Assembly: GCA_943357285.1 (NCBI GenBank)
Contig: CALRGJ010000001.1
Span: 1-64,000, forward strand
From: Candidatus Peribacteria bacterium
GTDB lineage: Bacteria > Patescibacteriota > Gracilibacteria > UBA1369 > LOWO2-01-FULL-3
DNA: 64,000 bases
Direction of reading: 5' to 3'
Position numbers and translations under genes: made by a program. The notes below the pieces were generated by a model. It did not search any database. It was not told where the DNA came from and was given only the letters and a program-made list of their open reading frames with translations. Of the stretch, positions 27,069 through 35,026 are shown piece after piece. Each line of letters begins with the position of its first letter. Within the stretch, counting starts at the first letter, position 1.

Positions 27069-27542
27069 TTATCTATATTTCTTAACTTGGCGATCAATTT
27101 CAATCTCTTGATCACGTTTTTTGAGAGTCTCGCGTTTGTCGTAAAGTTTTTTACCACGGCAAAGTCCAATCTGTACTTTTATCATTCCTTGTTTTGGATA
27201 GAGCTCGAGAGGGACGCAGGTAATTCCTTTTTGAGTGATGGCGGCTTCAATTTTGCCAATTTCTTTTTTGTGGAGAATTAATTTACGAATGCGAACTGGG
27301 TCTAACGTGATATTGCTAGATTGTTTGTATCTGGAAATGTGTACGTTGTTGATGAAGGCTTCATCTTTCCATACATCGACGAATGCTCCTTTTAGATTAG
27401 CCTGATTGCCTTTAATAGCTTTTACTTCATCTCCAAGAAGGACTATTCCGGCTTCGAATTTTTCTAATATTTCGTAGTCGTGAAAGGCCTTTTTATTTTT
27501 AGAGTAGTAGGTTTCTTCAGTTTTAGTTTTGGATTTTTTCAT
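27069..27542 (-). CDS. smpB: SsrA-binding protein SmpB
   Basis: SmpB binds tmRNA and delivers it to stalled ribosomes. The core begins AFHDYEILEKFEAGIVLLGDEVKAIKGNQANLKGAFV, with NVHISRY and GKKLYDKRETLKKRDQEIEIDR, the canonical KRE...K.RD tail. It ends in QVKKYR, the basic C terminus that fills the mRNA channel. I chose the ATG at 27542 (MKKSKTK); an in-frame ATG at 27572 would add ten residues and leave only 16 bases to the divergent gene. No normal-length tmRNA gene is in the window, but two tmRNA-like small RNAs are (7210 and 13577). Confidence 0.93.
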   Translation of the reverse strand: MKKSKTKTEETYYSKNKKAFHDYEILEKFEAGIVLLGDEVKAIKGNQANLKGAFVDVWKDEAFINNVHISRYKQSSNITLDPVRIRKLILHKKEIGKIEAAITQKGITCVPLELYPKQGMIKVQIGLCRGKKLYDKRETLKKRDQEIEIDRQVKKYR

Positions 27543-27588
27543 CTTGTGGTAAAATTTTTTCCGTATTTTCATTTAACCTCATTTTCCT

Positions 27589-28722
27589 ATGGCTGATCAA
27601 TACAAAGTCACTAATGTGACAGGGTTTGGTTCGAGAATTGTCGATTCTATTAAAGGAATCGGATTCGGTTTCCTCTTGTTCTTAGCATCTTTTGCGGTGC
27701 TTTACTACAACGAAGGACGTACAGATTTATCTCAAGTCGCAAAAACAGCGATAAATATCGACTCTTCACAGGCAGCTCCTGCTGAAGCAAATGGCAAGTT
27801 GGTTAGCACAAATGGCAAAATTACTTCTACAGAAACTCTTGGAGACGATTTGTATTTGGCTCCAGCTAAGTATTTGGCCGTAAACAGAAGTGTAGAAATG
27901 TATGCTTGGGTAGAAAGTTCTTCAAGCAGCAATACAAACAATACTGGTGGTTCTTCTAGTTCCACAACTACTTATGATTATAAGAAATCTTGGACTACTG
28001 TTCCTTCAGATTCAGGTAATTTTAAGGTGCCGGAAGGTCATGCAAATCCTGCAAAGGGTATTGCTGATGCTAGAAAAACTGTTACTAGTGCAAAAGTTGG
28101 AAATTTTGAATTAGACATGGCGAATATTGAATTGCCACCATTTACTGCAGTTACTGTAAATGAAACAAATATCAAAGTAAAAGATGCTGCTAAAATTTCC
28201 GGAAATTACGTTTTTGTTGCCGCAAAAGGTAGCACAGGAACTATTGATCAACCACAACTTGGCGATATGAGAATCACTTATACAGTTGCTCAGCAAGATG
28301 TAGATTCAACAGTTTTTGGAAAACTTGATGGATCAAAATTGATTCCATTTGTTGATGCCAGCAAAGATAATGCAAAACTTTATAGAATTTTTACAGCTGG
28401 TGGAACAGATGCTGCCATTGGTCAATTATCAGGTGAACACAATACGTTAACTTGGATCCTTAGAGCTGTTGGATTCTTGATGATGTGGATCGGTTTGAGC
28501 GCTTTGTTTGGACCTATCAGCACATTGCTCGATGTATTACCATTCTTTGGAAGTTTGAGCCGTGCAATGATTGGAGTTGTGACTTTAGTTGTTTCTCTAG
28601 TTTTGTCAGGTGCTACAATTTTAGTTTCAATGATTGCGCATAATATTTACGCAGTAATTGGTACTGCTGTGGCAATTGTCATCCTTGCGATTGTTGCGTT
28701 GAAGATGAAAGGGAAGAAATAG
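27589..28722 (+). CDS. TMEM43-family membrane protein
   Basis: The 377-residue protein resembles the TMEM43/LUMA family (DUF1625). A membrane helix at about 24-44 is followed by YYNEGRTD and a long exported region. NGKLVSTNGKI, LYLAPAKYLAVNRSVEMYAWVESSS and then KKSWTTVPSDSGNFKVPEGHANP match the family core. Three or four C-terminal helices (about 285-375) anchor it. A Ser/Asn/Thr-rich insert lies at about 108-122. The bacterial role is unknown. It is divergent from smpB. Confidence 0.82.
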   Translation: MADQYKVTNVTGFGSRIVDSIKGIGFGFLLFLASFAVLYYNEGRTDLSQVAKTAINIDSSQAAPAEANGKLVSTNGKITSTETLGDDLYLAPAKYLAVNRSVEMYAWVESSSSSNTNNTGGSSSSTTTYDYKKSWTTVPSDSGNFKVPEGHANPAKGIADARKTVTSAKVGNFELDMANIELPPFTAVTVNETNIKVKDAAKISGNYVFVAAKGSTGTIDQPQLGDMRITYTVAQQDVDSTVFGKLDGSKLIPFVDASKDNAKLYRIFTAGGTDAAIGQLSGEHNTLTWILRAVGFLMMWIGLSALFGPISTLLDVLPFFGSLSRAMIGVVTLVVSLVLSGATILVSMIAHNIYAVIGTAVAIVILAIVALKMKGKK

Positions 28723-28724
28723 TT

Positions 28725-29084
28725 TTAGAAGAAAGTCATTTTTATGGCGATGATCATAAAAGTGACTCCAAAGCATTTTTTGAGTACTGCTTCAGAAAAT
28801 TCTAAGGAAAGGGAGGCGCCGATAAGGCCTCCGATGAAGAATCCTAAACATATGAGGGCTGCGATCTTAATATCGACGTAGCCCTCTTTATAATATGTCC
28901 AAGCTGCGAGTAGACCAATTGGAGGAACCATTAGGGCGAGAGTTGTGCCCTGTGCCATGTGTTGGTTCATGCCAAAAATATAGACAAGTGCGGGCACGAT
29001 AATAATACCTCCGCCAATTCCAAGAAGTCCGCTAAGAGTTCCGGCTACTAGACCTATTACGAGGCAGAGAATAATATTAGTCAT
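28725..29084 (-). CDS. Short TauE/SafE-like membrane protein
   Basis: The 119-residue product carries one TauE/SafE half: GLVAGTLSGLLGIGGGIIIVPAL at the N terminus, then QGTTLALMVPPIGLLAAWTYYKEGYVD. Full members have two such halves and about 250 residues, so this one would have to dimerise to make a transporter. Three or four helices are visible. It overlaps the start of the upstream AlkD-like gene's stop by eight bases, suggesting coupled translation. The substrate (sulfonate, sulfite or another anion) cannot be told. Confidence 0.82.
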   Translation of the reverse strand: MTNIILCLVIGLVAGTLSGLLGIGGGIIIVPALVYIFGMNQHMAQGTTLALMVPPIGLLAAWTYYKEGYVDIKIAALICLGFFIGGLIGASLSLEFSEAVLKKCFGVTFMIIAIKMTFF

Positions 29085-29775
29085 GCGATTGTTTGGTTTT
29101 TAAATATGATTGTCTTTTTGCTTCCGGGAAGCGTTCTATCGCGTATCTTAACATAGTGCGTGGCATTTTTGACGCGAATTTTTTTAGGAAGGCTTCTTCT
29201 GTGGATAATGAGCGTTTACCAATTTCGCGTAGCATCCAGCCGACGGCTTTGTGAATTAGGTCGTGAGAGTCGTGGAGGAGGAGCTCGCTGATTTTTAAGG
29301 CGTCATCGAATTCATTTTTGCGAATGAAATAAAAAGTACTGATAATAGAAATGCGTTTTTCCCAAATATTTTTCGACTTCACTAATTTGTAGATAATGGG
29401 TTTTTGGCTTGGGTTTGCGTATAAATAGGCACCGATTATTTTGTCGGCACTGCTATCTACGAGGTCCCAATTATTTATTTTAGCTGAATTCTTTAAATAA
29501 AATTTGTAGATTTTTTCTGGTTCTTTGGGAAATTTTTGAACTAAAATGAGGAGCGCGCAGAGTCTAGCTTCGTGAAATTTATTGTTGAGAAGTGTTTTGA
29601 TTTCTGTGAGAGAAAGGTTTTTATGTTTTTTTGCGACCTTGCGGGTTTCTGGCACCATTATGCCAAGAAAATGATCGCCTTCACCGTATTCTCCTTTTCC
29701 TGTTTTGAAAAATCTATCGGCAAATTTTGCTTTTTCCGGACTTGCTAGGTTTTGAAGCTCTTTAATTATTTCCAT
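29077..29775 (-). CDS. AlkD-like DNA alkylation repair protein
   Basis: The 232-residue all-helical protein belongs to the HEAT-like AlkD glycosylase family, which removes alkylated bases. Signatures are FKTGKGEYGEGDHFLGIMVPETRKVAKK at about 23-50, NNWDLVDSSADKIIGAYL near 105, KNIWEKRISIISTFYFIRKNEFDDAL near 140, and DLIHKAVGWMLREIGKR near 180. The Trp, Asp and Arg residues of the family's active cleft (WDLVD, WEKRI) are present. It is followed by the overlapping TauE-like gene. Confidence 0.9.
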   Translation of the reverse strand: MEIIKELQNLASPEKAKFADRFFKTGKGEYGEGDHFLGIMVPETRKVAKKHKNLSLTEIKTLLNNKFHEARLCALLILVQKFPKEPEKIYKFYLKNSAKINNWDLVDSSADKIIGAYLYANPSQKPIIYKLVKSKNIWEKRISIISTFYFIRKNEFDDALKISELLLHDSHDLIHKAVGWMLREIGKRSLSTEEAFLKKFASKMPRTMLRYAIERFPEAKRQSYLKTKQSHD

Positions 29776-29816
29776 TAGAAAGGTATAAGTTTATTATCAG
29801 TATTTAATTTAGTGGA

Positions 29817-30518
29817 ATGTCCGAAATAGTTAAACGAAAAATTTCTTGTGTCGTCCCTGTTTATAATGAAGGGAAGAGAGTGGACAATGTTTTGAGCGCT
29901 TTGGTGGGCCATCCCTTGCTTGATGAGGTGATCGTCGTGAATGATGGATCTAGTGACGATAGCGAAGAAGTTTTGAAAAAAATAGAGGGAATAAATTTGA
30001 TATCCTATGCTGAGAATCGTGGGAAAAGTTTTGCGGTGATGACGGGAATGAAGAGAGCGAAGAACGATCTTTTATTAATGATTGATTCTGATTTGCTTGG
30101 TCTGACTGCTGAAGCTATTACAAAGTTGGTGGAACCTGTTTTGGAGGGTGTAGCAGATGTGGCCATGACTCTCCGAAAAAACAGTTTGCCGATTTTTAAG
30201 TTAATGGGCTTGGATTTTGTTTCAGGAGAAAGAATTTTTAGTAGGAGATTGATTCCTAATCTTGATGACTTGGGGAAGCTGAGTTGTTTTGGTCTGGAAT
30301 CTCATTTGAATAATTTGATTGTGGAAAAGGGTTTGCGTTTGGCAATTGTGTATTGGAAGAATGTAATTACTCCTAGAAAATCAGTGAAATTTGGATATTT
30401 GGAGGGAACTATGAGAGATTGGAAAATGGTAAGAGAAATAGTTAATTACCTTGGCTACAAAGGTATTTATAAGCAGATCAAGGGAATGAAAAAATTGATT
30501 GTGGAGAAAAAATTTTAG
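29817..30518 (+). CDS. Family 2 glycosyltransferase
   Basis: The 233-residue protein has a GT-A fold. SCVVPVYNEGKRVDNVLSAL opens it, DEVIVVNDGSSDDSEEVL binds the nucleotide, and LLLMIDSDLLGL carries the metal-binding DSD. It has no membrane segment and lacks the long C-terminal domain of dolichyl-phosphate mannosyltransferases. It probably adds one sugar to a lipid carrier or surface glycan. It is convergent with the GT4-type gene, sharing four bases. Confidence 0.88.
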   Translation: MSEIVKRKISCVVPVYNEGKRVDNVLSALVGHPLLDEVIVVNDGSSDDSEEVLKKIEGINLISYAENRGKSFAVMTGMKRAKNDLLLMIDSDLLGLTAEAITKLVEPVLEGVADVAMTLRKNSLPIFKLMGLDFVSGERIFSRRLIPNLDDLGKLSCFGLESHLNNLIVEKGLRLAIVYWKNVITPRKSVKFGYLEGTMRDWKMVREIVNYLGYKGIYKQIKGMKKLIVEKKF

Positions 30519-31519
30519 ACCTGGGAGAGATTTCTAATGAAACTATCGCACCATTTTGCTGAAGAAAATTTCTCAGCCTTTTTGCGGCAGTCGGAAGCTT
30601 TTAGCTTGAGGCAGCTTAAGGCGTTTTTCTGGAGGTTTGGTCCAATGAATCCATCAATGCCGTTAGTAATAAGATCTTTTGGACCTTGTACTTTATAGGC
30701 GGCAACAGGTACTCCACAGGCCATCGCTTCCAGAATTACTAATCCAAAGGTGTCAGTTTTTGATGGAAAGACGAAAACGTCAGTGATTGAAAGTAAATCT
30801 ACCAGTTCTTGTCCTGTTTTGCAGCCAGTGAAAATTACATCGTCTTTGAAATTCTTCTTGAGAGATTTTAGGGCTGTACCTTCACCAATTACCATTTTCG
30901 TTCCAGGTAATTTGCATTTTAAAAACGCTTCAATATTTTTTTCGGTAGTGACTCGTCCCAGGAAAGTAAAAACTGGAGTTTTCATTCCTTCCGGAATTTT
31001 TGCATTTGGATTTTTTTTAAAAAAATCCGTGTCTACTCCGAGTGGGATCAAAGTGACATTCTTGAATCTCTTCTTTTCCAAAAGTGTTTTAAAAAGGGGG
31101 GAGCTGACCATGGTTCTTTCACTTTTTTTATGGAACCAACGCATGTAGTGATAGATGGCCTCTTTTGATACACCGGTGCGAATTTCAATATATTCTGGTA
31201 GTTGAGTGTGGTAGTGAGTAGTGAATTTCCAATTATTTTTTGTGCAAGCAAGACGAGCAGCAAATCCCACAGGTCCTTCTGTAGCAATGTGAATATAATC
31301 CGGGTTGAATTCCTTAATTATTTTTTCCATTTTTCCACGACCCAAAATCGCCAACTTAATATCAGGGTCGGTAAATAACGGAACATTTTTAAATTCTGCA
31401 GGGTGAATTATTTTCACTTTGAATCCTTTTTTCTCGAGGCCTTCTTTGAGTTGTTTTATGCTGGTAACTACTCCGTTAATATTTTTCCAGACGTCAGTAG
31501 CAATTATTATTTTTTTCAT
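30515..31519 (-). CDS. Family 4 (GT-B) glycosyltransferase
   Basis: The 334-residue protein is a GT-B retaining glycosyltransferase. The N-terminal domain includes DVWKNINGVVTSIKQLKEGLEKKG, the usual GGV..H-type start, and HIATEGPVGFAARLACTKNN. The C-terminal domain has FLGRVTTEKNIEAFL and FVFPSKTDTFGLVILEAMACGVPVAAYKVQGP, containing the E-x7-E signature. Close relatives make glycolipids such as glucuronosyl- or mannosyl-diacylglycerol. The acceptor here is unknown. Confidence 0.92.
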   Translation of the reverse strand: MKKIIIATDVWKNINGVVTSIKQLKEGLEKKGFKVKIIHPAEFKNVPLFTDPDIKLAILGRGKMEKIIKEFNPDYIHIATEGPVGFAARLACTKNNWKFTTHYHTQLPEYIEIRTGVSKEAIYHYMRWFHKKSERTMVSSPLFKTLLEKKRFKNVTLIPLGVDTDFFKKNPNAKIPEGMKTPVFTFLGRVTTEKNIEAFLKCKLPGTKMVIGEGTALKSLKKNFKDDVIFTGCKTGQELVDLLSITDVFVFPSKTDTFGLVILEAMACGVPVAAYKVQGPKDLITNGIDGFIGPNLQKNALSCLKLKASDCRKKAEKFSSAKWCDSFIRNLSQV

Positions 31520-31531
31520 AGTTTTTTTATA

Positions 31532-31560
31532 GGCTCACTTCGCTCAGAAGTGGCGGAGCC
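31532..31560. repeat. Small GC-rich palindrome
   Basis: GGCTCACTT and AAGTGgcgGAGCC pair around CGCTCAG. It sits between the GT4 start and the DedA stop and resembles in wording the GC-rich cluster at 17954-18030. Confidence 0.55.
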
Positions 31561-31585
31561 ACATTCTTTGCTTGTTGCGCGCTCG

Positions 31586-32158
31586 CTATGCTCTCTTCTT
31601 TCTAAGAAAAAAGTAGATGACAATTGAGATACCGATCATGGTTAAACCAATTCCTGCATATTTAACATAACCGTTTAGGGTAACATACGCTTGATTAAAG
31701 TAATATCCAAGCGCTACGAGTAGTAGTGTCTTGGGAATTGAAGCTGCAGTATTTATTAAAAGAAATTTTAGATAATTCATTTTTGCTGTTCCGGCTGCGA
31801 AAAGGATTGCTGCACCCCATGGTTGGGTTTTCCCAAGAATGAGAGTTTTTGAGGGAGCTTTGAAATGAAAGTGGTGTTCGAGTTTTGATAAATGAGATTC
31901 TGTGACTTTTATTAAGTGACCCCATTTTTTTAGAATAGGATGTCCACCAAAACGACCAAGGCAATAATATATAGTATCACCAAGCACGTCGCCAAAAATC
32001 AACAAACAGTAGCTGAATATTGGATTTATTAATTCTCTGGCAATTAAAACTCCGACAAGAATTGCAATGACAGGCCCTTCGATTACTGCGACGGGGAGAA
32101 TGATGGCATATTTATAGAGAAGGAGAAGATCGAGGAGTTGTTCGATTGGCTGATTCAT
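31586..32158 (-). CDS. DedA-family membrane protein
   Basis: The 190-residue protein has four or five membrane segments. VAVIEGPVIAILVGVL, FGDVLGDTIYYCLGRFGG and LILGKTQPWGAAILFAAGTAKMNYLKFLLIN are the DedA/SNARE-associated signatures, with the conserved acidic Glu and Gly residues. The usual 'F.PG.R' is here KTQPWG, a change in the arginine position. DedA proteins act as lipid scramblases for undecaprenyl phosphate and phospholipids. I chose the ATG at 32158; an in-frame ATG at 32191 adds eleven residues close to the tRNA. Confidence 0.87.
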   Translation of the reverse strand: MNQPIEQLLDLLLLYKYAIILPVAVIEGPVIAILVGVLIARELINPIFSYCLLIFGDVLGDTIYYCLGRFGGHPILKKWGHLIKVTESHLSKLEHHFHFKAPSKTLILGKTQPWGAAILFAAGTAKMNYLKFLLINTAASIPKTLLLVALGYYFNQAYVTLNGYVKYAGIGLTMIGISIVIYFFLRKKRA

Positions 32159-32218
32159 AATTGCGAATAGTATCGCATGGATTTTTGGCATGCGAAAGGG
32201 GACTTGGCTCTAATAATC

Positions 32219-32308
32219 TGGCGGAGGGAGAGGGAGTCGAACCCTCGAGGAGCTTGCGCCCCTACATCGTTTCCAACGATGCGCACTCGGCCACTATGCG
32301 ATCCCTCC
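32219..32308 (-). tRNA. tRNA-Ser (GGA)
   Basis: A full cloverleaf with the long variable arm of class II tRNAs. The acceptor is GGAGGGA/TCCCTCC, the anticodon loop TTGGAAA gives GGA for serine, the T-loop is TTCGACT and the discriminator plus CCA (GCCA) are encoded. Confidence 0.97.
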
Positions 32309-32325
32309 CGATGTGCAGCCCAGTT

Positions 32326-32355
32326 TTTATAGCATTTAAAAGCTTTTTGTGGCAA
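32326..32355 (-). promoter_or_regulatory. Promoter of tRNA-Ser
   Basis: On the minus strand TTGCCA (32355-32350), an 18-base spacer and TATAAA (32331-32326), about 18 bases before the tRNA. Confidence 0.7.
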
Positions 32356-32382
32356 GTTGTTTCCAGTATTTAAAAAGTTTTT

Positions 32383-33030
32383 ATGGGATTTTTTCAGATG
32401 GATCCGTTGCAGGTTGTGAGTTTTTTAGTAGCATTGTTGGCTACTCTTACTTTTCATGAGGCTTCTCATGCTCTTGTGGCTTATTACTTAGGAGATCCTA
32501 CTGCTAAAATGGAGGGACGTTTGAGTTTGAATCCTATAAATCATTTGGATCCAATGGGTACAATGATTTTTTTAATTACTTGGACTATAGGGTGGGGAAA
32601 GCCTGTTCCTGTTGATCCAAGAAATTTTAGACATCCTGTTCGCGACAGTGCATTAGTGGCTTTGGCTGGACCTGTTTCCAATTTAGCTTTTGCGTTTGTG
32701 ATCGCACTTTTGTGGAAATATCTCGGGGATTATATGTGGGCTCCATTACTTTTATTTGTGCAGACTCTTTTTCATATGAATGTGTTTTTGGCTATTTTTA
32801 ATCTGTTTCCTTTCCCACCTCTTGATGGATCGAAGATTTTGGGACTTATAATTCCGAAGCGTTGGCATGGAATTTATGCCAATTATTTGGATGTTGGTGT
32901 TAAATATCTAGTTGTCATATTATTGATCGATGTTTTTATTATGGGTAACATCTTCAGATTCTCTGTTTTCGGCAACGTTATGCAGTTTTTGCACGATCGG
33001 GTAAGCACAGTTTTACTTTTGGGCACCTAG
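32383..33030 (+). CDS. Site-2-protease family (M50) membrane peptidase
   Basis: The 215-residue protein has the zinc motif HEASH (LTFHEASHALVAYYLGD, near residue 27) in its first helix. The third-ligand motif is FNLFPFPPLDGSKIL near 145. GPVSNLAFAF supports the central helix. It lacks a PDZ domain and is the short S2P form found widely in bacteria. It probably cleaves a membrane-bound regulator; no anti-sigma substrate is in the window. Confidence 0.92.
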   Translation: MGFFQMDPLQVVSFLVALLATLTFHEASHALVAYYLGDPTAKMEGRLSLNPINHLDPMGTMIFLITWTIGWGKPVPVDPRNFRHPVRDSALVALAGPVSNLAFAFVIALLWKYLGDYMWAPLLLFVQTLFHMNVFLAIFNLFPFPPLDGSKILGLIIPKRWHGIYANYLDVGVKYLVVILLIDVFIMGNIFRFSVFGNVMQFLHDRVSTVLLLGT

Positions 33031-33496
33031 GGGTAGTGGTATCCAAGGATTTTGATCAGCCTTATATTGGGGCCAAGCCAGGGGAGAAATGGCTTACAGA
33101 AGCCTTTACTTCGCCTTGGTTTCTGATAGTATGTGGGCATGCTCTACTTTGTTTGTAAGAGTTTTATCTACTCTCTCTATCAACAAGTATTCGGGAGTCC
33201 AATTATTTCTTTCGGCCGTGGCTGAAAGCTGAGGATTTACCCACAATTGCTTTCAAGGGGGCCCAGTCACCTGAAACCAAACGACACGGCAGAGCTTTAG
33301 AGAAACAGTCAGGCCTTCATGCAGGCGATTGTGTAATAACTAAGAATTAGGAAAGATTTCCTTAGGGGATAGTGAGCGACCGCTTCTAACCTCCAAGGGG
33401 TCTCAGAATCCAAAAAATATTTTCTTTAGTAACTTTGAAACTGTTTTAGGATCTCCTCAGGAGTTCAGAATCTAAGCCCAGACATGGGCTTTTTAA
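33031..33496 (+). ncRNA. Probable structured noncoding RNA, identity unknown
   Basis: No coding frame of note occurs here. Strong local pairings show on the plus strand. GGATTTTGA (33048-33056) can pair with TCAGAATCC (about 33402-33410), closing about 360 bases. Inside are AAGCCA/TGGCTT (about 33074-33094), AGAGT/ACTCT, TTTCGGC/GCTGAAA (about 33211-33228), TTTCA/TGAAA, GCCT/AGGC and AGGAAA/TTTCCT hairpins. A terminator, AGCCCAGACATGGGCTTTTT, ends it near 33494. Size suits RNase P RNA or tmRNA, yet I find neither the RNase P core (GAGGAAAGUCC, ACAGAA..GGCUUA) nor a tmRNA CCA end. Confidence 0.5.
33472..33496 (+). terminator. Terminator at the end of the putative ncRNA
   Basis: AAGCCCA/TGGGCTT around GACA, followed by a T-run on the plus strand. 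It sits against the stop codon of the RnfD-like gene on the other strand and could serve both directions. Confidence 0.8.
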
Positions 33497-34350
33497 GGAT
33501 GTAGAGGTTTTGCAGTCTGCATATTTCTTAGTGTTAACCATTTAACGATGAAGAAATAGAGATTTGGTACTAAGATAGCTAGTAAAGCAGATGTCGGAAA
33601 GTTTGTGGTAAAGGATAGCGTTGAAAAAATTGCAGCAAGGAAGCCGTAGATGATTTGTTGGTGTTTTAGCATTGGGGAAGTGCGTGGCTCCGAAAGCATT
33701 ACGAAAGCGAAGAAGTAGACTGTGCTATTTGTGAAAGTAAATTTAAGAAAATCAAATTGGCCTTCTCCAGGAGAAACTTTGTAGAATAATAATATAGAGA
33801 TTGCTAGGAATGCTAGATAGCTAAGTGCTACTCCCCATTTTCTCCAAGTCTTGAAGCTGAATAAAACCCAAATTCCAAAAATTATACAGAGTGTTATCGA
33901 TAAAATATCTATTGGTGATGATATGAATGAATATCCTGTACCCCACCATGATAGGAAGCTTAGCTGAAGAGATGGCACGAATTTTGCTAGAAGTTCTAAA
34001 GCGAAAAATCCTAAAACTACAGGATTAAATATTGGTGAGCCTTTCCATTCCATGAAGTATTTCGAGAAAACTACAAAGGTTACTACCAGCATTGTGGCTA
34101 AGGCGTCTGTAGGTTTTGCTCCGTAATGAATTATGAGGAAGATAATTAAGCAACTGATGACTGTATTCCAAATATTTTTGGTCTTTTTTGTGAGGTACTT
34201 GAAAACGTAAAAAATAATTACACCAAGCCCTACGGTGGCAGCCAAGTGAATAAAGATTTGCATTTGAAAATTATTTCTGATGACGGCACCAATTGTAAAA
34301 AGGATCAAGAGCGCTGCTATTTCTTGAGTGGCATTTAGCTTGAGTTTCAT
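33493..34350 (-). CDS. RnfD/NqrB-like membrane protein
   Basis: The 285-residue protein has about eight to ten membrane helices. SKYFMEWKGSPIFNPVVLGFFALEL matches the 'SKY.L....HIFNPAA' segment of RnfD/NqrB, and FAFVMLSEPRTSPMLKHQQIIYGFL matches the 'FFM.TDP.TSP......' segment. These subunits carry flavin and move electrons through the membrane in Rnf and Nqr. A canonical SGAT flavinylation site is not evident. No other Rnf subunits are present. It is divergent from an FMN-binding lipoprotein and apbE, which fits a minimal exported flavin chain. Confidence 0.83.
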   Translation of the reverse strand: MKLKLNATQEIAALLILFTIGAVIRNNFQMQIFIHLAATVGLGVIIFYVFKYLTKKTKNIWNTVISCLIIFLIIHYGAKPTDALATMLVVTFVVFSKYFMEWKGSPIFNPVVLGFFALELLAKFVPSLQLSFLSWWGTGYSFISSPIDILSITLCIIFGIWVLFSFKTWRKWGVALSYLAFLAISILLFYKVSPGEGQFDFLKFTFTNSTVYFFAFVMLSEPRTSPMLKHQQIIYGFLAAIFSTLSFTTNFPTSALLAILVPNLYFFIVKWLTLRNMQTAKPLHP

Positions 34351-34396
34351 AATTTTTTAGGGTATGTTTTTTTCGCTTATAACTTATTCTCAATTT

Positions 34397-35017
34397 ATGG
34401 AAAAAACAACTTTACGTTCATTATTTCTGCTCACAATTATTACCGGTTCACTTTTTACTTTTGTGGCCTGCGGTCCAGAAGCTAAGGAAGTTGATGATAA
34501 AGAAACTACTAATGTGGAAGATATTGAAAACGGAAAGATAGAAGATATTGATGGAGATGAAGATGAAAAGGGTAATGGTGAAGATAAAGACGATGACAAA
34601 GATGATGATAAAGATTCAGATGACAAAAAAGTTAATACTCCGGTAGCGCCTGTAGTTCCTGTTGTGCCGGTTACTAAGCCTGTAGAAACTTCTACTCAGC
34701 CAGGCGTGAAGGTTACTACTAAATATGTTGATGGTACTTATACAAAAGTTGGTATGTATCAATCTCCAGGTGGTGCGGATAAAGTTACTGTGACTGTTGT
34801 TGTGAAGGATGATGTTGTTCAGTCATTGTCTTTGGTAAATGGTGGATCTAATGAAGGTTCAGTTTACAATCAAAATCTTTTTATTGAAGGTGTAAATTCA
34901 TTAGTTGTTGGTAAAAAATTGGAAGATGTAAAAGTTGGTAAGGTGAATGGTGCTTCTTTGACTGGAGAAGGCTTCAATAAAGCGATTGGAGAGATTCGCA
35001 CTGCTGCTCAAAAGTAA
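34397..35017 (+). CDS. Lipoprotein with an FMN-binding (RnfG-like) domain
   Basis: A 206-residue lipoprotein. The lipobox is FVAC (Cys25). A very acidic Asp/Glu/Lys linker (about 28-85) and a Val/Pro-rich stretch precede the FMN-bind domain (about 110-206). The domain opens VDGTYTKVGMYQSPGGADKVTVTVVV and ends KVNGASLTGEGFNKAI, aligning with the 'SGAT.TS.A' flavinylation site of this family. In this protein the site reads NGAS, so Ser would carry FMN. I chose the ATG at 34397. apbE follows nine bases on and would attach FMN. Confidence 0.85.
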   Translation: MEKTTLRSLFLLTIITGSLFTFVACGPEAKEVDDKETTNVEDIENGKIEDIDGDEDEKGNGEDKDDDKDDDKDSDDKKVNTPVAPVVPVVPVTKPVETSTQPGVKVTTKYVDGTYTKVGMYQSPGGADKVTVTVVVKDDVVQSLSLVNGGSNEGSVYNQNLFIEGVNSLVVGKKLEDVKVGKVNGASLTGEGFNKAIGEIRTAAQK

Positions 35018-35026
35018 AAATATTTT

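Noticed and set aside
28725-29084. A truncated TauE/SafE pseudogene
   Set aside because: The short frame has a clean start, a stop and a coupled overlap with the gene before it, and single-repeat forms are known, so I list it as an intact gene.
33031-33496. RNase P RNA
   Set aside because: The conserved core sequences around P4 are not found on either strand, although size and the closing helix would suit it.
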